A stretch of DNA of 64,000 nucleotides from Vibrio variabilis (GCF_003263785.1 NZ_JYJK01000087.1:186001-250000); one strand, 5' to 3'; counted from the first letter of the stretch, positions 29,361 to 37,651 are shown. Made by a program: numbers and translations. The notes: generated from the letters alone by a model not told the origin.

Positions 29361-29388
29361 GTGAGGAGTCAATCCTCTACTGCAGAGT
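29360..29388. promoter_or_regulatory. Operator-like sequence before the Ntn hydrolase gene (copy 2)
   Basis: Contains CTCTACTGCAGAG (29375-29387) with GGTGAGG upstream, aligned without gaps to the element at 26839-26867 (25 of 29 identical). It ends 61 bp before the 29450 start, a similar distance to that at the efflux operon. Confidence 0.55.
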
Positions 29389-29449
29389 TATTGATTTTCG
29401 ATTGCCATTTTACACTTCATATCGTTCCTTAACGTGATTTGGAGTTACC

Positions 29450-30439
29450 ATGAAATTAAAAGCAATAACTATCGCACTTCTCGCTGGCACTTTGGCTTCG
29501 GGCATCGCTGACGCATGTACATCAGTAGCTTGGAATACTGAGCTTGGCACCTTTACCTCAAGAACGATGGATTGGATGGAATCGACCAAACCTGTTTTGG
29601 GTAATATCAACAAAGGCGACATCCGCGCTATCCAAGGCAACGGCTTGGGTGACAAATATACCGTTAAATATGACATGGTTGCCGTGCTTGCTTACGGCGA
29701 ACTTGTCGCGGATGGCGTCAATAGCGAAGGTCTGCAGGTAAACGCGCTTTTCTACCCTGACATGACAATGAAGAAAGCGACAAAAGGCTCTGAGGTGACT
29801 CAGTTTACGGTGGCAGAGTATCTATTGGCAAGCTATGCGTCAGTTGATGAAGTCGTGAAAGCTCTACCAAATATTGAGTTCGCATCCATTGATATGGAAG
29901 GTATGCCGGTTGAAATGAAACTGCACTGGTCAGTTACCGATAAGAGTGGTGACCGACTTGTCATCGAAATGGATGAAGACGGTATCAATACCTACCGAGG
30001 TGAAGACGCTATGGTTATGACCAATGATCCGTCGATGAAGATTCAACTTGAGCAACTTAAAGAAGTGGAACCGCGCTTTAAAGACGCAACGCGTGATACT
30101 GACTATGGTTCTATCGGCAACGGTAATTCTCACAGTCGTTTCCTACACGCAAACTACTTTATGAGTCACCTAGAGCAACCTACAAGCGTCACCAATGGCA
30201 TGATGAAGTTGTCAACGGTTCCGTTCCGAGTCCCAGTTGATGCGCCATACAAAGACTTTGGTCACGGTATGTCAGGGTACGCAACGGAATACACCATCAC
30301 GCAGAGTCTTGAAACAGGGGACACGGTATTCGAGTACAACTTCGATGAAAACTGGAATACGGTTCAATTCAACGTTTACGACATGATGGGTAAGGATTTC
30401 AGAATGCCGCTTGATAAGTCGTATATGGCGAAGTTTTAA
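29450..30439 (+). CDS. Exported linear amide C-N hydrolase (choloylglycine hydrolase family)
   Basis: 329 residues. Signal peptide MKLKAITIALLAGTLASGIADA is followed directly by Cys23 (CTSVAWNTELGTFTSRTMDW), which after cleavage becomes the N-terminal nucleophile of an Ntn hydrolase; SRTMDWM is the conserved Arg/Asp region and FYPDM, TNDPSM and NGNSHSRFLHANYF are further family segments. Gram-negative relatives hydrolyse penicillin V and long-chain acyl-homoserine lactones; others deconjugate bile salts. GGAG precedes the ATG. It is likely coregulated with the upstream efflux operon. Confidence 0.88.
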   Translation: MKLKAITIALLAGTLASGIADACTSVAWNTELGTFTSRTMDWMESTKPVLGNINKGDIRAIQGNGLGDKYTVKYDMVAVLAYGELVADGVNSEGLQVNALFYPDMTMKKATKGSEVTQFTVAEYLLASYASVDEVVKALPNIEFASIDMEGMPVEMKLHWSVTDKSGDRLVIEMDEDGINTYRGEDAMVMTNDPSMKIQLEQLKEVEPRFKDATRDTDYGSIGNGNSHSRFLHANYFMSHLEQPTSVTNGMMKLSTVPFRVPVDAPYKDFGHGMSGYATEYTITQSLETGDTVFEYNFDENWNTVQFNVYDMMGKDFRMPLDKSYMAKF

Positions 30440-30449
30440 ACCTTATTTA

Positions 30450-30473
30450 GGCACTCTAGGGAGTGCCTTTTTT
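30450..30473 (+). terminator. Rho-independent terminator after the Ntn hydrolase gene
   Basis: GGCACTC-TAGG-GAGTGCC followed by TTTTTT. Confidence 0.92.
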
Positions 30474-30548
30474 ATGACGCGTTCCATCAGTAATCCTTGA
30501 TACCTTGCATATGTTATCGGTGTTAATCTTTTAAGGTTGAATAAAGTT

Positions 30549-31517
30549 ATGAGAAAGTCTCCAATTCCTTTGCTACTTACCTCTTCTGAATCAATGCACT
30601 TTTTCACTCCCTATTTTGAAGCCAAGGGGATTGAGTGGCAGGCCACTGCCAAGGAATTCGATTTACCGATTGATTACTCTAGTTCGGAAGATTGGATTCC
30701 AGCGAAGAGTTTTTCTTTATTTCTTAACGCGATGTCAAAGTACTGCGATGACGATCTCCCTATTTGGGTAGGACAGAGAGCAGCGCAACGTTTTATACAA
30801 GGTCATTGGGACGTCGTGGAAAAGGGAGCGAAGTTTCGAGAAGTGATTGAGTCTATGATGCGACATGCTCATTCATTTACTCGCCAAAGCACCTACTGGT
30901 TGGTAGAGATAGACGGGCAATGGTGTTGGTGTAATCGCAGTGAAATGAAACCTTCTTTCCCCGGTAGCGTTGCTTATGAATGGTTCAGAGTCGCTATGCT
31001 CACTTATATATGTCGCCACTGGTTGGGTGATGATTGGGTTCCGTCATTACTGAACGTAATGACAGATCAGCACCAAGGAAAAAAGTATGCAGACATTTTG
31101 TTCCCCGATATGAATGTTCATTATGGACAGGCCTTCATGAAATTGGAGTTAAGTGGTGTTGAGGGTTTACAACCTGTAGTAAACAAGCCCCTTACTTCTC
31201 GGGATATTAAAGAAATTGAGATGCTATCGGATAGTTACTGTCATCTACCACATTTCACATTGGACTGGCTTGCCTCTTTATTCGGAGTGACAACTAAAAC
31301 CCTTTATCGGTACTTTAAAGATCACAATACGACCTTTAATACCATTAAAAAACGAGCACTACTTAAAAAAGCGCAACACCTCCTTCATGCTACCGAAGAT
31401 ACCGTGAGTGATATTAGTTATAGAATGGGGTACAGAGACGTGTCTAATTTTAATAGAGCTATTAAATCGATGACTGGATTTACTCCGGCACAAATTAGAA
31501 CGCAAATAAACTTGTAA
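30549..31517 (+). CDS. AraC-family transcriptional regulator
   Basis: 322 residues from the ATG at 30549 (the upstream TTG is poorly placed). The N-terminal 200 residues resemble the OruR/PF12625-type ligand domain (TSSESMHFFTPYFEAKGIEW). The C-terminal 100 carry two helix-turn-helix units (FTLDWLASLFGVTTKTLYRYFKDH and DTVSDISYRMGYRDVSNFNRAIKSMTGFTPAQIR). It lies between the amidase gene and the porin-hydrolase operon, and the 22-bp tandem repeats 100 bp downstream look like its binding sites. Confidence 0.9.
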   Translation: MRKSPIPLLLTSSESMHFFTPYFEAKGIEWQATAKEFDLPIDYSSSEDWIPAKSFSLFLNAMSKYCDDDLPIWVGQRAAQRFIQGHWDVVEKGAKFREVIESMMRHAHSFTRQSTYWLVEIDGQWCWCNRSEMKPSFPGSVAYEWFRVAMLTYICRHWLGDDWVPSLLNVMTDQHQGKKYADILFPDMNVHYGQAFMKLELSGVEGLQPVVNKPLTSRDIKEIEMLSDSYCHLPHFTLDWLASLFGVTTKTLYRYFKDHNTTFNTIKKRALLKKAQHLLHATEDTVSDISYRMGYRDVSNFNRAIKSMTGFTPAQIRTQINL

Positions 31518-31557
31518 ATCGATTATTTTATCACTTTCTAGAAAATATAGAGATATT

Positions 31558-31608
31558 AAAGGCTATTAGCTTGTATTCTACTTAGATAGAAAGCTAATAG
31601 CCTTTTTT
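31558..31608 (+). terminator. Terminator of the AraC gene
   Basis: GGCTATTAGCTT (31561-31572) pairs with AAGCTAATAGCC (31591-31602) around an 18-nt loop, followed by six T residues. Confidence 0.82.
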
Positions 31609-31616
31609 GTCTGCAA

Positions 31617-31660
31617 TGTCCTCAAGTGACCTGTTAAATGTCCTTAAGTGACCTGTAATT
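31617..31660. promoter_or_regulatory. Two tandem 22-bp repeats, likely AraC-type operator
   Basis: 31617-31638 and 31639-31660 share TGTCC-T/C-AAGTGACCTGT with a less conserved tail. Direct repeats about two helical turns apart are the usual layout for an AraC-family protein with two DNA-binding sites. They lie 120 bp before the outer-membrane gene at 31781. The rest of the 263-bp gap is AT-rich, without other features. Confidence 0.6.
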
Positions 31661-31780
31661 AATAGATGATAATAGCTAATATATACTTACTGACACAGAG
31701 GGATATTCAGTTTTTATTTTATAAATAGCCACTGAATTAGAAATGGATTTTGTTATATAACATCATAGAAAAGAGACGCA

Positions 31781-32527
31781 ATGATGAAATTTAATACAAA
31801 GTCTATGACCTCATTACTAGCCATAGCCTTCACTGCACCTTCTATAGCAGAAGAAAAAACGCCGGACCCCGCTGATTTAACAGCCACGAACCGATCCGCA
31901 TACGTAGCACTTAACAATAAAGGTGGATTCAAAGGGTCGATCTCTGGAGATATGAGTTTCGAAAACGGTCAAACCGGTATGTTTACACTTGAAGCTGCAA
32001 TGGATCGCGATGGGAAGTACTCCGACAGTCGATTTCAATATTTCCATGTTATTCCAAATGATAGCAAGATCCTCCCAAGGTATGCGGCATCTCTTGATGT
32101 TATTGATAATACGCTATTTACTTCAGTCTCACCGGGTGTGACTTTAGCAATTGACTCAGGTGTTAAAGGACTCAACATATTTCCTAGAGCAGGGGCATTA
32201 GCAGGCAAGCTATCAGACGATCTTAAATCGGTTTCAAACTCCAACGATGACTTTGCCTATGGCGGTTCTGCAGCGCTATATATTTTCTATACCGCCGGAA
32301 AAGACGGCACGTATTTTGGTTTTTTCCCTGAGTATAACTATCTATCAGGCGATGTTGATGTTTCCGTTTTGAATACTAACTTTGTTATGTCAACGCCATT
32401 TAGTCAAGATAGAACTCGTTGGGGACAAATTAAGGTTACCAATACAAATACAAAGATAAGCAACTCCAGTATTGATGAGTCAATGAACGACACCGTTGTT
32501 TGGGCTAACTACAAATTCTACTTCTAA
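31781..32527 (+). CDS. Predicted outer-membrane beta-barrel protein, unknown family
   Basis: 248 residues with a signal peptide (to about SIAEE, residue 24) and a C-terminal Phe after alternating strands (NDTVVWANYKFYF), as expected for an outer-membrane barrel inserted by BAM. Segments such as MFTLEAAMDRDGKYSDSRFQYF and GGSAALYIFYTAGKDGTYFGFFPEYNYL are strand-like. I do not recognise the family. It is the first gene after the tandem repeats and is followed by a porin after 7 bp, so it probably works with it. Confidence 0.6.
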   Translation: MMKFNTKSMTSLLAIAFTAPSIAEEKTPDPADLTATNRSAYVALNNKGGFKGSISGDMSFENGQTGMFTLEAAMDRDGKYSDSRFQYFHVIPNDSKILPRYAASLDVIDNTLFTSVSPGVTLAIDSGVKGLNIFPRAGALAGKLSDDLKSVSNSNDDFAYGGSAALYIFYTAGKDGTYFGFFPEYNYLSGDVDVSVLNTNFVMSTPFSQDRTRWGQIKVTNTNTKISNSSIDESMNDTVVWANYKFYF

Positions 32528-32534
32528 AATAAAT

Positions 32535-33692
32535 ATGATGAAATATAAGATAGTATCTAACATGAGTAAAGTGATGCCACCTTACTTAGCCTTCCTAGCT
32601 GCACTATTACCTTCAACGAGCAACGCCATTGAGTTGACAGATAAAACAAAAATGGAAGTTTCAGGGAAAGTAGTTGGTGCGGTTATTGCTGATAGCGATG
32701 TTTCAGGTATCGGTTCAAATAACTTGGCAAATGTCCTTTACGGAAAAAATGAAGAGCCAAGTATTGCCATTGATACGACACTGACAAAAATTAACTTCGG
32801 TACCCAGACTGAACTTGATAGCGATGAATCGTTGAACTCGTTTATTTCTGTCGACTTCAACAACTCTAACAATAATAAGATGGATCTTCGTTTGCGTGAA
32901 GCTTATGTCAATTGGCGTATGGGAAACAGTTCGCTGTTGGTCGGTCAAACTTGGTCAACATTAATGGACATTAATCGACTGCCTGACTCGGTGTTGGAGC
33001 CAACAATTAGCGGTGTCGTGTTTACTCGTCAGCCGATGGTGCGATGGTCGCAGAATTTTGGTTCTTTCCGTTATGACATTGCGCTAGAAAGTGGTTCTAA
33101 CCGAGTTCAAGTTGAAGATCCTGATGTGAGTATTGATAACTCTTCAACCTATCCGGATTTGGTCATAGGTTTGCAGACAAACACTGATGGATATTGGTTT
33201 CGTGCAGCTGGTGTCGTCAATCGCGTTACAACGACCGACTTGGGACAAGGCGAGACGCTCTCAGATACGGGTTGGGCAGCACACCTATCCGGTGGTATTA
33301 AGCTGAGTGATAAAGACCACTTTCAAATGGCGTATTTCAATAGTCGAGGGAACGATCGTTACGTTTTAGGAATTGGTCAAACCGGTCCTATCTATGATGA
33401 ACAAAATGGTCAATTTCATATCCGAGATTCTCAGTCTTTATGGACGGCAATCGGACATTCATGGACGGATACTTTGAAATCCACTTTCGGTTATGGTCGC
33501 TGGCAAGCGGATCCATACGATGGCCAAGGTGACACATTCACGTCTACGGAAATGGGGCTTGCGAACCTAAAGTGGACAGCAAGAGAGAACCTTGTTCTCG
33601 GATTGGAATATAACTATACAACCTATGAACGTTCTTATTCAGAAAGTCGCGATAATCATCGTTTGATATTTGCGATGGAATATGATTTTTAA
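32535..33692 (+). CDS. DcaP-like outer-membrane porin
   Basis: About 385 residues. After a signal peptide (cleavage near STSNA) comes a short segment and a barrel containing LLVGQTWSTLMDINRLPDSVLEPTISGVVFTRQPMVRW, characteristic of DcaP-type porins. It ends in aromatic MEYDF. DcaP porins are trimeric channels for negatively charged or dicarboxylic compounds. The start is uncertain: ATG at 32535, 32538 or 32562 (MSKVMPPYL) would each work and no strong ribosome site decides. Confidence 0.75.
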   Translation: MMKYKIVSNMSKVMPPYLAFLAALLPSTSNAIELTDKTKMEVSGKVVGAVIADSDVSGIGSNNLANVLYGKNEEPSIAIDTTLTKINFGTQTELDSDESLNSFISVDFNNSNNNKMDLRLREAYVNWRMGNSSLLVGQTWSTLMDINRLPDSVLEPTISGVVFTRQPMVRWSQNFGSFRYDIALESGSNRVQVEDPDVSIDNSSTYPDLVIGLQTNTDGYWFRAAGVVNRVTTTDLGQGETLSDTGWAAHLSGGIKLSDKDHFQMAYFNSRGNDRYVLGIGQTGPIYDEQNGQFHIRDSQSLWTAIGHSWTDTLKSTFGYGRWQADPYDGQGDTFTSTEMGLANLKWTARENLVLGLEYNYTTYERSYSESRDNHRLIFAMEYDF

Positions 33693-33732
33693 CGAGACAA
33701 TTTTTTAATTTAATTCTAATTTGGTAATTACA

Positions 33733-35094
33733 ATGAAAGATCTTAAAAAGAAATCTTTAGCTGCAACAATAGCTATTAATAGTGCGTTATCAATGTCTGG
33801 TGTCGCATTTGCAAATCAAGAACTCAACACCCAGGGACCAACTTTAGCGAATAGTAGTGAGTTGAGTACCTCTATTTCTATCGATGAGATGAAAGAGATT
33901 AGTCGTTTCTTTAATCAGCCAGAGAATAAGGTGAAAATACAGTTTCCTTCTGACAAAACAGAGTTTGCATGGGTAAATATGTCTAAGTTCTACCCAAGTG
34001 TACAAGTACCTCGTAGTGGTCAGGTTTCGACGTTACCTTATGCGATTAACAAAGATATTAGCGACATTAAGTATCTTAATAATCGTGATGGTAAAGAAAT
34101 CACTGTCGACCAACACTTTGAAACCAAACCTATTGATGCCATGGTAGTAGTGCAGGATGGAAACATTGTGTTTGAACGCTACAAAACAATGCGTCCTGAG
34201 GACAAACACTTGTGGATGTCTGTCTCTAAAGTAACCGGTTCAACGGTTATGGCACTGCTTGAACAAGAAGGCAAAGTTGACGTTAAGAAACCAGTGAGTC
34301 ACTACCTAGAAGAGCTAGAAGGATCGGTTTGGGATACGGTGAAAGTCGAAGAAGCGTTGGACATGGCCACAGGACTGAACGGCACCGAACATGACGAGCC
34401 AAATCCTGATGCTAGAACTAACCCAGATCAAATCTGGTATCGCTGGGCTGCGACTCAAGAGGTAGGTCTTGTCGCAGATGTTCGCGAGCGTAATGAAAGT
34501 TGGGACGCTGTACTTCGTGCCATGGAAAGAACGAAACCGGGTCACCAAAAATTTGAATACAACTCAATTAATACCTTTGTTGTAAATCGCATTGTTGAGC
34601 GTGTAACAGGTCAACCTCTCTATCAAGTATTTGCCGAGCGCATTTGGAGTAAATTGGGCATGGAGCATGATGCTTACTACCTAACGAGTCCATCTGGAAA
34701 CACACTTGGTTTTATGGGCGTGAACTCAACACTTCGAGATCTTGCAAGATTTGGCATGGTCTTTACACCGAGCGCAGATCAGCTCGCGGGTGAAGCTATA
34801 TTATCAAAAAACATCATGAACACGCTCCATGACCGTGAATACATCAATCAGTACCCAGATGGTTTTATTGGCGAGAAGTTTACCACCTCTTTTGCTGATG
34901 ATGCTGGAAAAATTAGCAATCGCTATCAGTGGGATGCAGTGACTTCCGAAGGTGATATGTACAAATCGGGCGTAGGTGGTCAAGGACTGTATGTTTCGCC
35001 TTCGACAAATACAGTAGTGGCTTGGTTCTCTACCGGTGATGGTCAAGACCAAGAAGAGTCTATGGCAAGAGCCATTGTTCAATCTATCAATTAA
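33733..35094 (+). CDS. Exported serine hydrolase, class C beta-lactamase family
   Basis: 453 residues from the ATG at 33733. The signal peptide ends near GVAFA. The catalytic Ser-x-x-Lys is in WMSVSKVTGSTVMALLEQEG (residue about 157), the second motif is YNS (FEYNSINTFVVNRIVERVTG) and a glycine-rich third element lies in KSGVGGQGLYVSP. Such enzymes hydrolyse esters or amides; relatives include 6-aminohexanoate-oligomer hydrolases. It may cut a substrate in the periplasm delivered by the adjacent porin. Which bond and substrate are unknown. Confidence 0.82.
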   Translation: MKDLKKKSLAATIAINSALSMSGVAFANQELNTQGPTLANSSELSTSISIDEMKEISRFFNQPENKVKIQFPSDKTEFAWVNMSKFYPSVQVPRSGQVSTLPYAINKDISDIKYLNNRDGKEITVDQHFETKPIDAMVVVQDGNIVFERYKTMRPEDKHLWMSVSKVTGSTVMALLEQEGKVDVKKPVSHYLEELEGSVWDTVKVEEALDMATGLNGTEHDEPNPDARTNPDQIWYRWAATQEVGLVADVRERNESWDAVLRAMERTKPGHQKFEYNSINTFVVNRIVERVTGQPLYQVFAERIWSKLGMEHDAYYLTSPSGNTLGFMGVNSTLRDLARFGMVFTPSADQLAGEAILSKNIMNTLHDREYINQYPDGFIGEKFTTSFADDAGKISNRYQWDAVTSEGDMYKSGVGGQGLYVSPSTNTVVAWFSTGDGQDQEESMARAIVQSIN

Positions 35095-35153
35095 AAGCCT
35101 ACGCAGATTCAAAAGAACGGGTTTTGATGCCTGCGTGTAAATACGGAAAAGTT

Positions 35154-35291
35154 ATGAAATTGATGGTTTGGATATTCTTAATGGCTTTAGCACTGTTAGG
35201 TTGGATGCTCATTGAAGGGAGACATCAAGAGCATGAGATTGCACCCAAAGAGATGCATCACCAAAATGCGGTATCGACGTTGCTAAAGTGA
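35154..35291 (+). CDS. Small single-helix membrane protein
   Basis: 45 residues: MKLMVWIFLMALALLGWMLI forms one membrane helix, followed by a short His/Glu-rich tail (EGRHQEHEIAP...). CGGAAAAGTT precedes the ATG. It lies 59 bp after the hydrolase and before a terminator, so it seems the last gene of that operon. It is too short to identify. Confidence 0.5.
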   Translation: MKLMVWIFLMALALLGWMLIEGRHQEHEIAPKEMHHQNAVSTLLK

Positions 35292-35341
35292 AGCTCTGAA
35301 ACTGCCAGTTATTGGTTTGGCGACAGTTCTTAAATGATTTG

Positions 35342-35375
35342 ACGGCGTGTAGATTTCTCTACACGTCGTTTTTTT
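35342..35375 (+). terminator. Terminator of the porin-hydrolase operon
   Basis: CGTGTAGA-TTTC-TCTACACG stem followed by TCG and a run of seven T residues. Confidence 0.88.
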
Positions 35376-35424
35376 AGTTCTAGCGGCTAGAAATGTATCT
35401 ATGCAAATCATGCACAAGTGTTGT

Positions 35425-35479
35425 TCTCATCCGCTAGTTTTTCCCAACTCCCATCTCTCTATAATGCCTCTCATCCGCT
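35425..35479 (+). promoter_or_regulatory. Putative promoter flanked by direct repeats
   Basis: A perfect -10 hexamer TATAAT lies at 35460-35465. The 11-bp sequence TCTCATCCGCT occurs at 35425-35435, next to the -35 region, and again at 35469-35479, near the expected start point. The pair may bind the LysR regulator encoded at 37750. Confidence 0.4.
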
Positions 35480-35529
35480 GACATGACTCGGCTAAGCGGT
35501 CTAAACAGTTTTTGAAAGAGAGTGTCGTT

Positions 35530-35889
35530 ATGACGAACAAATATAAAAATGCGGTGCTTGATGACCAAGCATTGATTGAAGGTCTCAAATCTATCAACCC
35601 GGTATGGGGTGACATGACCGTTCGTGTTGCTGGTGAAGGTTGGGGAATGCCATTAATCGACCAAAAAACCAAAGCGCTAATCAGTATTGCTATCGATCAA
35701 ATGGCGCTAAACGTCACTGGGGAAGGTAACCCATTTGGAGCGCATGTAGATATGGCATTGAAGCAGGGTGCAACTTATGAAGAACTTGAAGAGTTGATTA
35801 TCTTTGCATCGGCTTACACCGGCTTTAATAAAGGCGCGACCACCATGGGTGCACTTAATAAACTTCGTCATGAAAGAGGTGATATTTAA
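35530..35889 (+). CDS. Carboxymuconolactone decarboxylase-family protein
   Basis: 119 residues (MTNKYKNAVLDDQALIEGLK...). It has the helical CMD core (IDQKTKALISIAIDQMALN, GAHVDMALKQGATYEELEELIIFASAYTGFNKG). The redox CXXC of AhpD-type members is absent, so it is nearer to true decarboxylases or YurZ-like proteins. The reaction is unknown. It begins a five-gene overlapping operon: TAATG joins it to the next gene. Confidence 0.8.
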   Translation: MTNKYKNAVLDDQALIEGLKSINPVWGDMTVRVAGEGWGMPLIDQKTKALISIAIDQMALNVTGEGNPFGAHVDMALKQGATYEELEELIIFASAYTGFNKGATTMGALNKLRHERGDI

Positions 35890-36404
35890 TGGCTATTCCA
35901 GGACTTAGAAAACCGGATCATATTGGCTTCACTGTGCCGAACTTAGAGCAAGCTATCGTTTTCTTTGAGCAGCACTTTGACTTCGAGCTAGCGTACCAGT
36001 TTGGCCCTTTTGCGTCTGACGACAACTGGATGGCTGAGCATCTAAATGTGGATCCTCGCGCGGAGATCACCAAGATTGCGGTGATGAGCGCTAAAGGCAT
36101 TAACCTAGAGATTTTTGAATACTCAGACTCGATCGCTCGCTGCAAAACGTCGCCAAACAACGCGGATATTGGTGGGCACCATCTAGCTTTTTATGTGGAA
36201 GATATGGATGCAGCAGTTCAATACCTAAGAGAACAAGGTATCGAAGTCCTCGGAGAGCCAAGTGTGATGACCGACGGACCAACCGCTGGCGAGTCGTGGG
36301 TCTACTTTATGGCTCCGTGGGGCATGCAACTTGAGTTGGTTTCTTACCCAAAGGGTAAAGCATACCAAAGTGACAGTGCAGTCGTGTTGTTTGACCCACG
36401 ATGA
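35889..36404 (+). CDS. VOC (glyoxalase/dioxygenase superfamily) protein
   Basis: 171 residues with two beta-alpha-beta-beta-beta modules: PDHIGFTVPNLEQAIVFFEQHFDFEL at the N-terminus, and GGHHLAFYVEDMDAAVQYLREQGIEV leading to MAPWGMQLELVSYPKGKAY. His in DHIGF and HHLAF and Glu in LELV are likely metal ligands. Substrate not identified. It overlaps both neighbours by 1-4 bp. Confidence 0.85.
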   Translation: MAIPGLRKPDHIGFTVPNLEQAIVFFEQHFDFELAYQFGPFASDDNWMAEHLNVDPRAEITKIAVMSAKGINLEIFEYSDSIARCKTSPNNADIGGHHLAFYVEDMDAAVQYLREQGIEVLGEPSVMTDGPTAGESWVYFMAPWGMQLELVSYPKGKAYQSDSAVVLFDPR

Positions 36405-36838
36405 ATTTTATCTTTATCGCACTGATTGTGCTGGCTGGTATGGGGCTTTCTTTCGAGGCGGGTCTCTTAGGGCCGCTTGGAGAGGAAGTGGGGCACTTAT
36501 GGGCAACACTGAGCATTTTGGGTGGGGACGGCATTGCTTTGGTTGATTCGTTTCTTTACACCGAGTGGGAAATTTACCGATTGGAATTCCATTCCAAAGT
36601 GGCAGCTTGTCGGAGGCTACTAGGGCCGATTTATGTGGTAGTGCTGACACTCGCGACGCCATTGCTTGGTGTTGCGATGACCATGATTTGTGTCTTACTT
36701 GGGCAAATCACCAAGAGCTTCGCCATTGACTATTTTGGATGGTTTGGAGTGAAAAAGCAGGCGACGAATCTGCTACGACTAGTGGCACTAGTGTTGGTCG
36801 GTTTAGCACTTTGTTTTGTTTATTTGGGAGCACAATGA
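36401..36838 (+). CDS. DUF606/YdcZ-type membrane transporter half (two compensating frameshifts)
   Basis: 145 codons with a FIFIALIVLAGMGLSFEAGL start and a GPIYVVVLTLATPLLGVAMTMICVLLGQITKSFAID core, i.e. DMT-superfamily DUF606. The middle segment (residues about 41-72) reads as nonsense, but in the +1 frame it gives a family-like stretch (VGTALLWLIRFFTPSGK...WQLVGG). An extra base near 36520 and a missing one near 36617 (GGAGGCCTACTA losing a C) explain this. DUF606 proteins often work as pairs encoded side by side, as here. The transported compound is unknown. Confidence 0.78.
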   Translation: MNFIFIALIVLAGMGLSFEAGLLGPLGEEVGHLWATLSILGGDGIALVDSFLYTEWEIYRLEFHSKVAACRRLLGPIYVVVLTLATPLLGVAMTMICVLLGQITKSFAIDYFGWFGVKKQATNLLRLVALVLVGLALCFVYLGAQ

Positions 36839-37329
36839 TGTTTGCGATCGTAATACTCGCTATTGCTTCTGGCATGGCACTGAGCGCTCAAGCTGCGATT
36901 AATGGTCAGCTTGGCGCTAAGGTGGGGGTCATTGAAAGTTCACTGCTGACGTTTGCGATGGGCACGGTGATCACGGGTCTATTGATCTTTTTCTTTGAAC
37001 CAAGCTATGACGTGACTCTGTTATCTGTGCCTAAGTGGCAACTTACTGGTGCACTGTCTGGCATCGTTTACATGGTCGTGATGGTGGCCGCTGTACCTCG
37101 AGTAGGTGTGGCGATGGCAAGCATTTCAACCATCTTAGGCCAGATGATTATGAGCTTAGTCATTGATACTCAGGGCTGGCTCGGCAACGCACAAATAGAA
37201 CTAAACTACTGGCGCTTGGCTGCCATGTTGTGTATCGCGGGCGCATTGGTGTGTATCTATTTTGCCAATCGACAAAAAACACCCATTATTGAAAATGAAC
37301 TGAAACAGGAACTCTCGAATGTCAGCTAA
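36835..37329 (+). CDS. DUF606/YdcZ-type membrane transporter half
   Basis: 164 residues starting MMFAIVILAIASGMALSAQAAINGQLG at an ATGA overlap with the previous gene. There are five hydrophobic helices, with GALSGIVYMVVMVAAVPRVGVAMASISTILGQMIMSLVID as the family core. Probably forms an inner-membrane heterodimer with the preceding protein to export or import a small compound. Confidence 0.82.
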   Translation: MMFAIVILAIASGMALSAQAAINGQLGAKVGVIESSLLTFAMGTVITGLLIFFFEPSYDVTLLSVPKWQLTGALSGIVYMVVMVAAVPRVGVAMASISTILGQMIMSLVIDTQGWLGNAQIELNYWRLAAMLCIAGALVCIYFANRQKTPIIENELKQELSNVS

Positions 37330-37651
37330 AACGTTAATTGTATTTTTCAACCTTAAACATGACGCAGATGAAAACGCGTATTTAGACTGGGCTAAGGAAG
37401 CCGATCTTCCGACAGTAAATCGACTAAACAGTGTATCGTCATTTAACGTATACAAAGGGCTGAACATGTTTGGGACGCAAAACGCTTCACCATGGGATTA
37501 CTTTGAGGTAATTGAAGTGAGCTCAGAAGAGGCATTCTTAGAAGATGTCCAAACAGGGGAAATGCAAGCGATTGTCGAGCAGTTCAACTCGTTCGCTAAA
37601 GATGCTCAGTTTATTGTTACTGAGAACATTATTGGTGCTGTGAATTCATAA
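37319..37651 (+). CDS. RedY/HapK-like dimeric alpha-beta barrel protein
   Basis: 110 residues, overlapping the previous gene by 11 bp. The sequence (KTLIVFFNLKHDADENAYLDWAKEADLPTVNRLNSVSSFNVYKG and WDYFEVIEVSS) resembles the REDY-like/HapK small barrel proteins linked with prodigiosin-type pathways. The role outside those pathways is unknown. No prodigiosin genes are present in the window. It is followed by a strong terminator. Confidence 0.65.
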   Translation: MSAKTLIVFFNLKHDADENAYLDWAKEADLPTVNRLNSVSSFNVYKGLNMFGTQNASPWDYFEVIEVSSEEAFLEDVQTGEMQAIVEQFNSFAKDAQFIVTENIIGAVNS

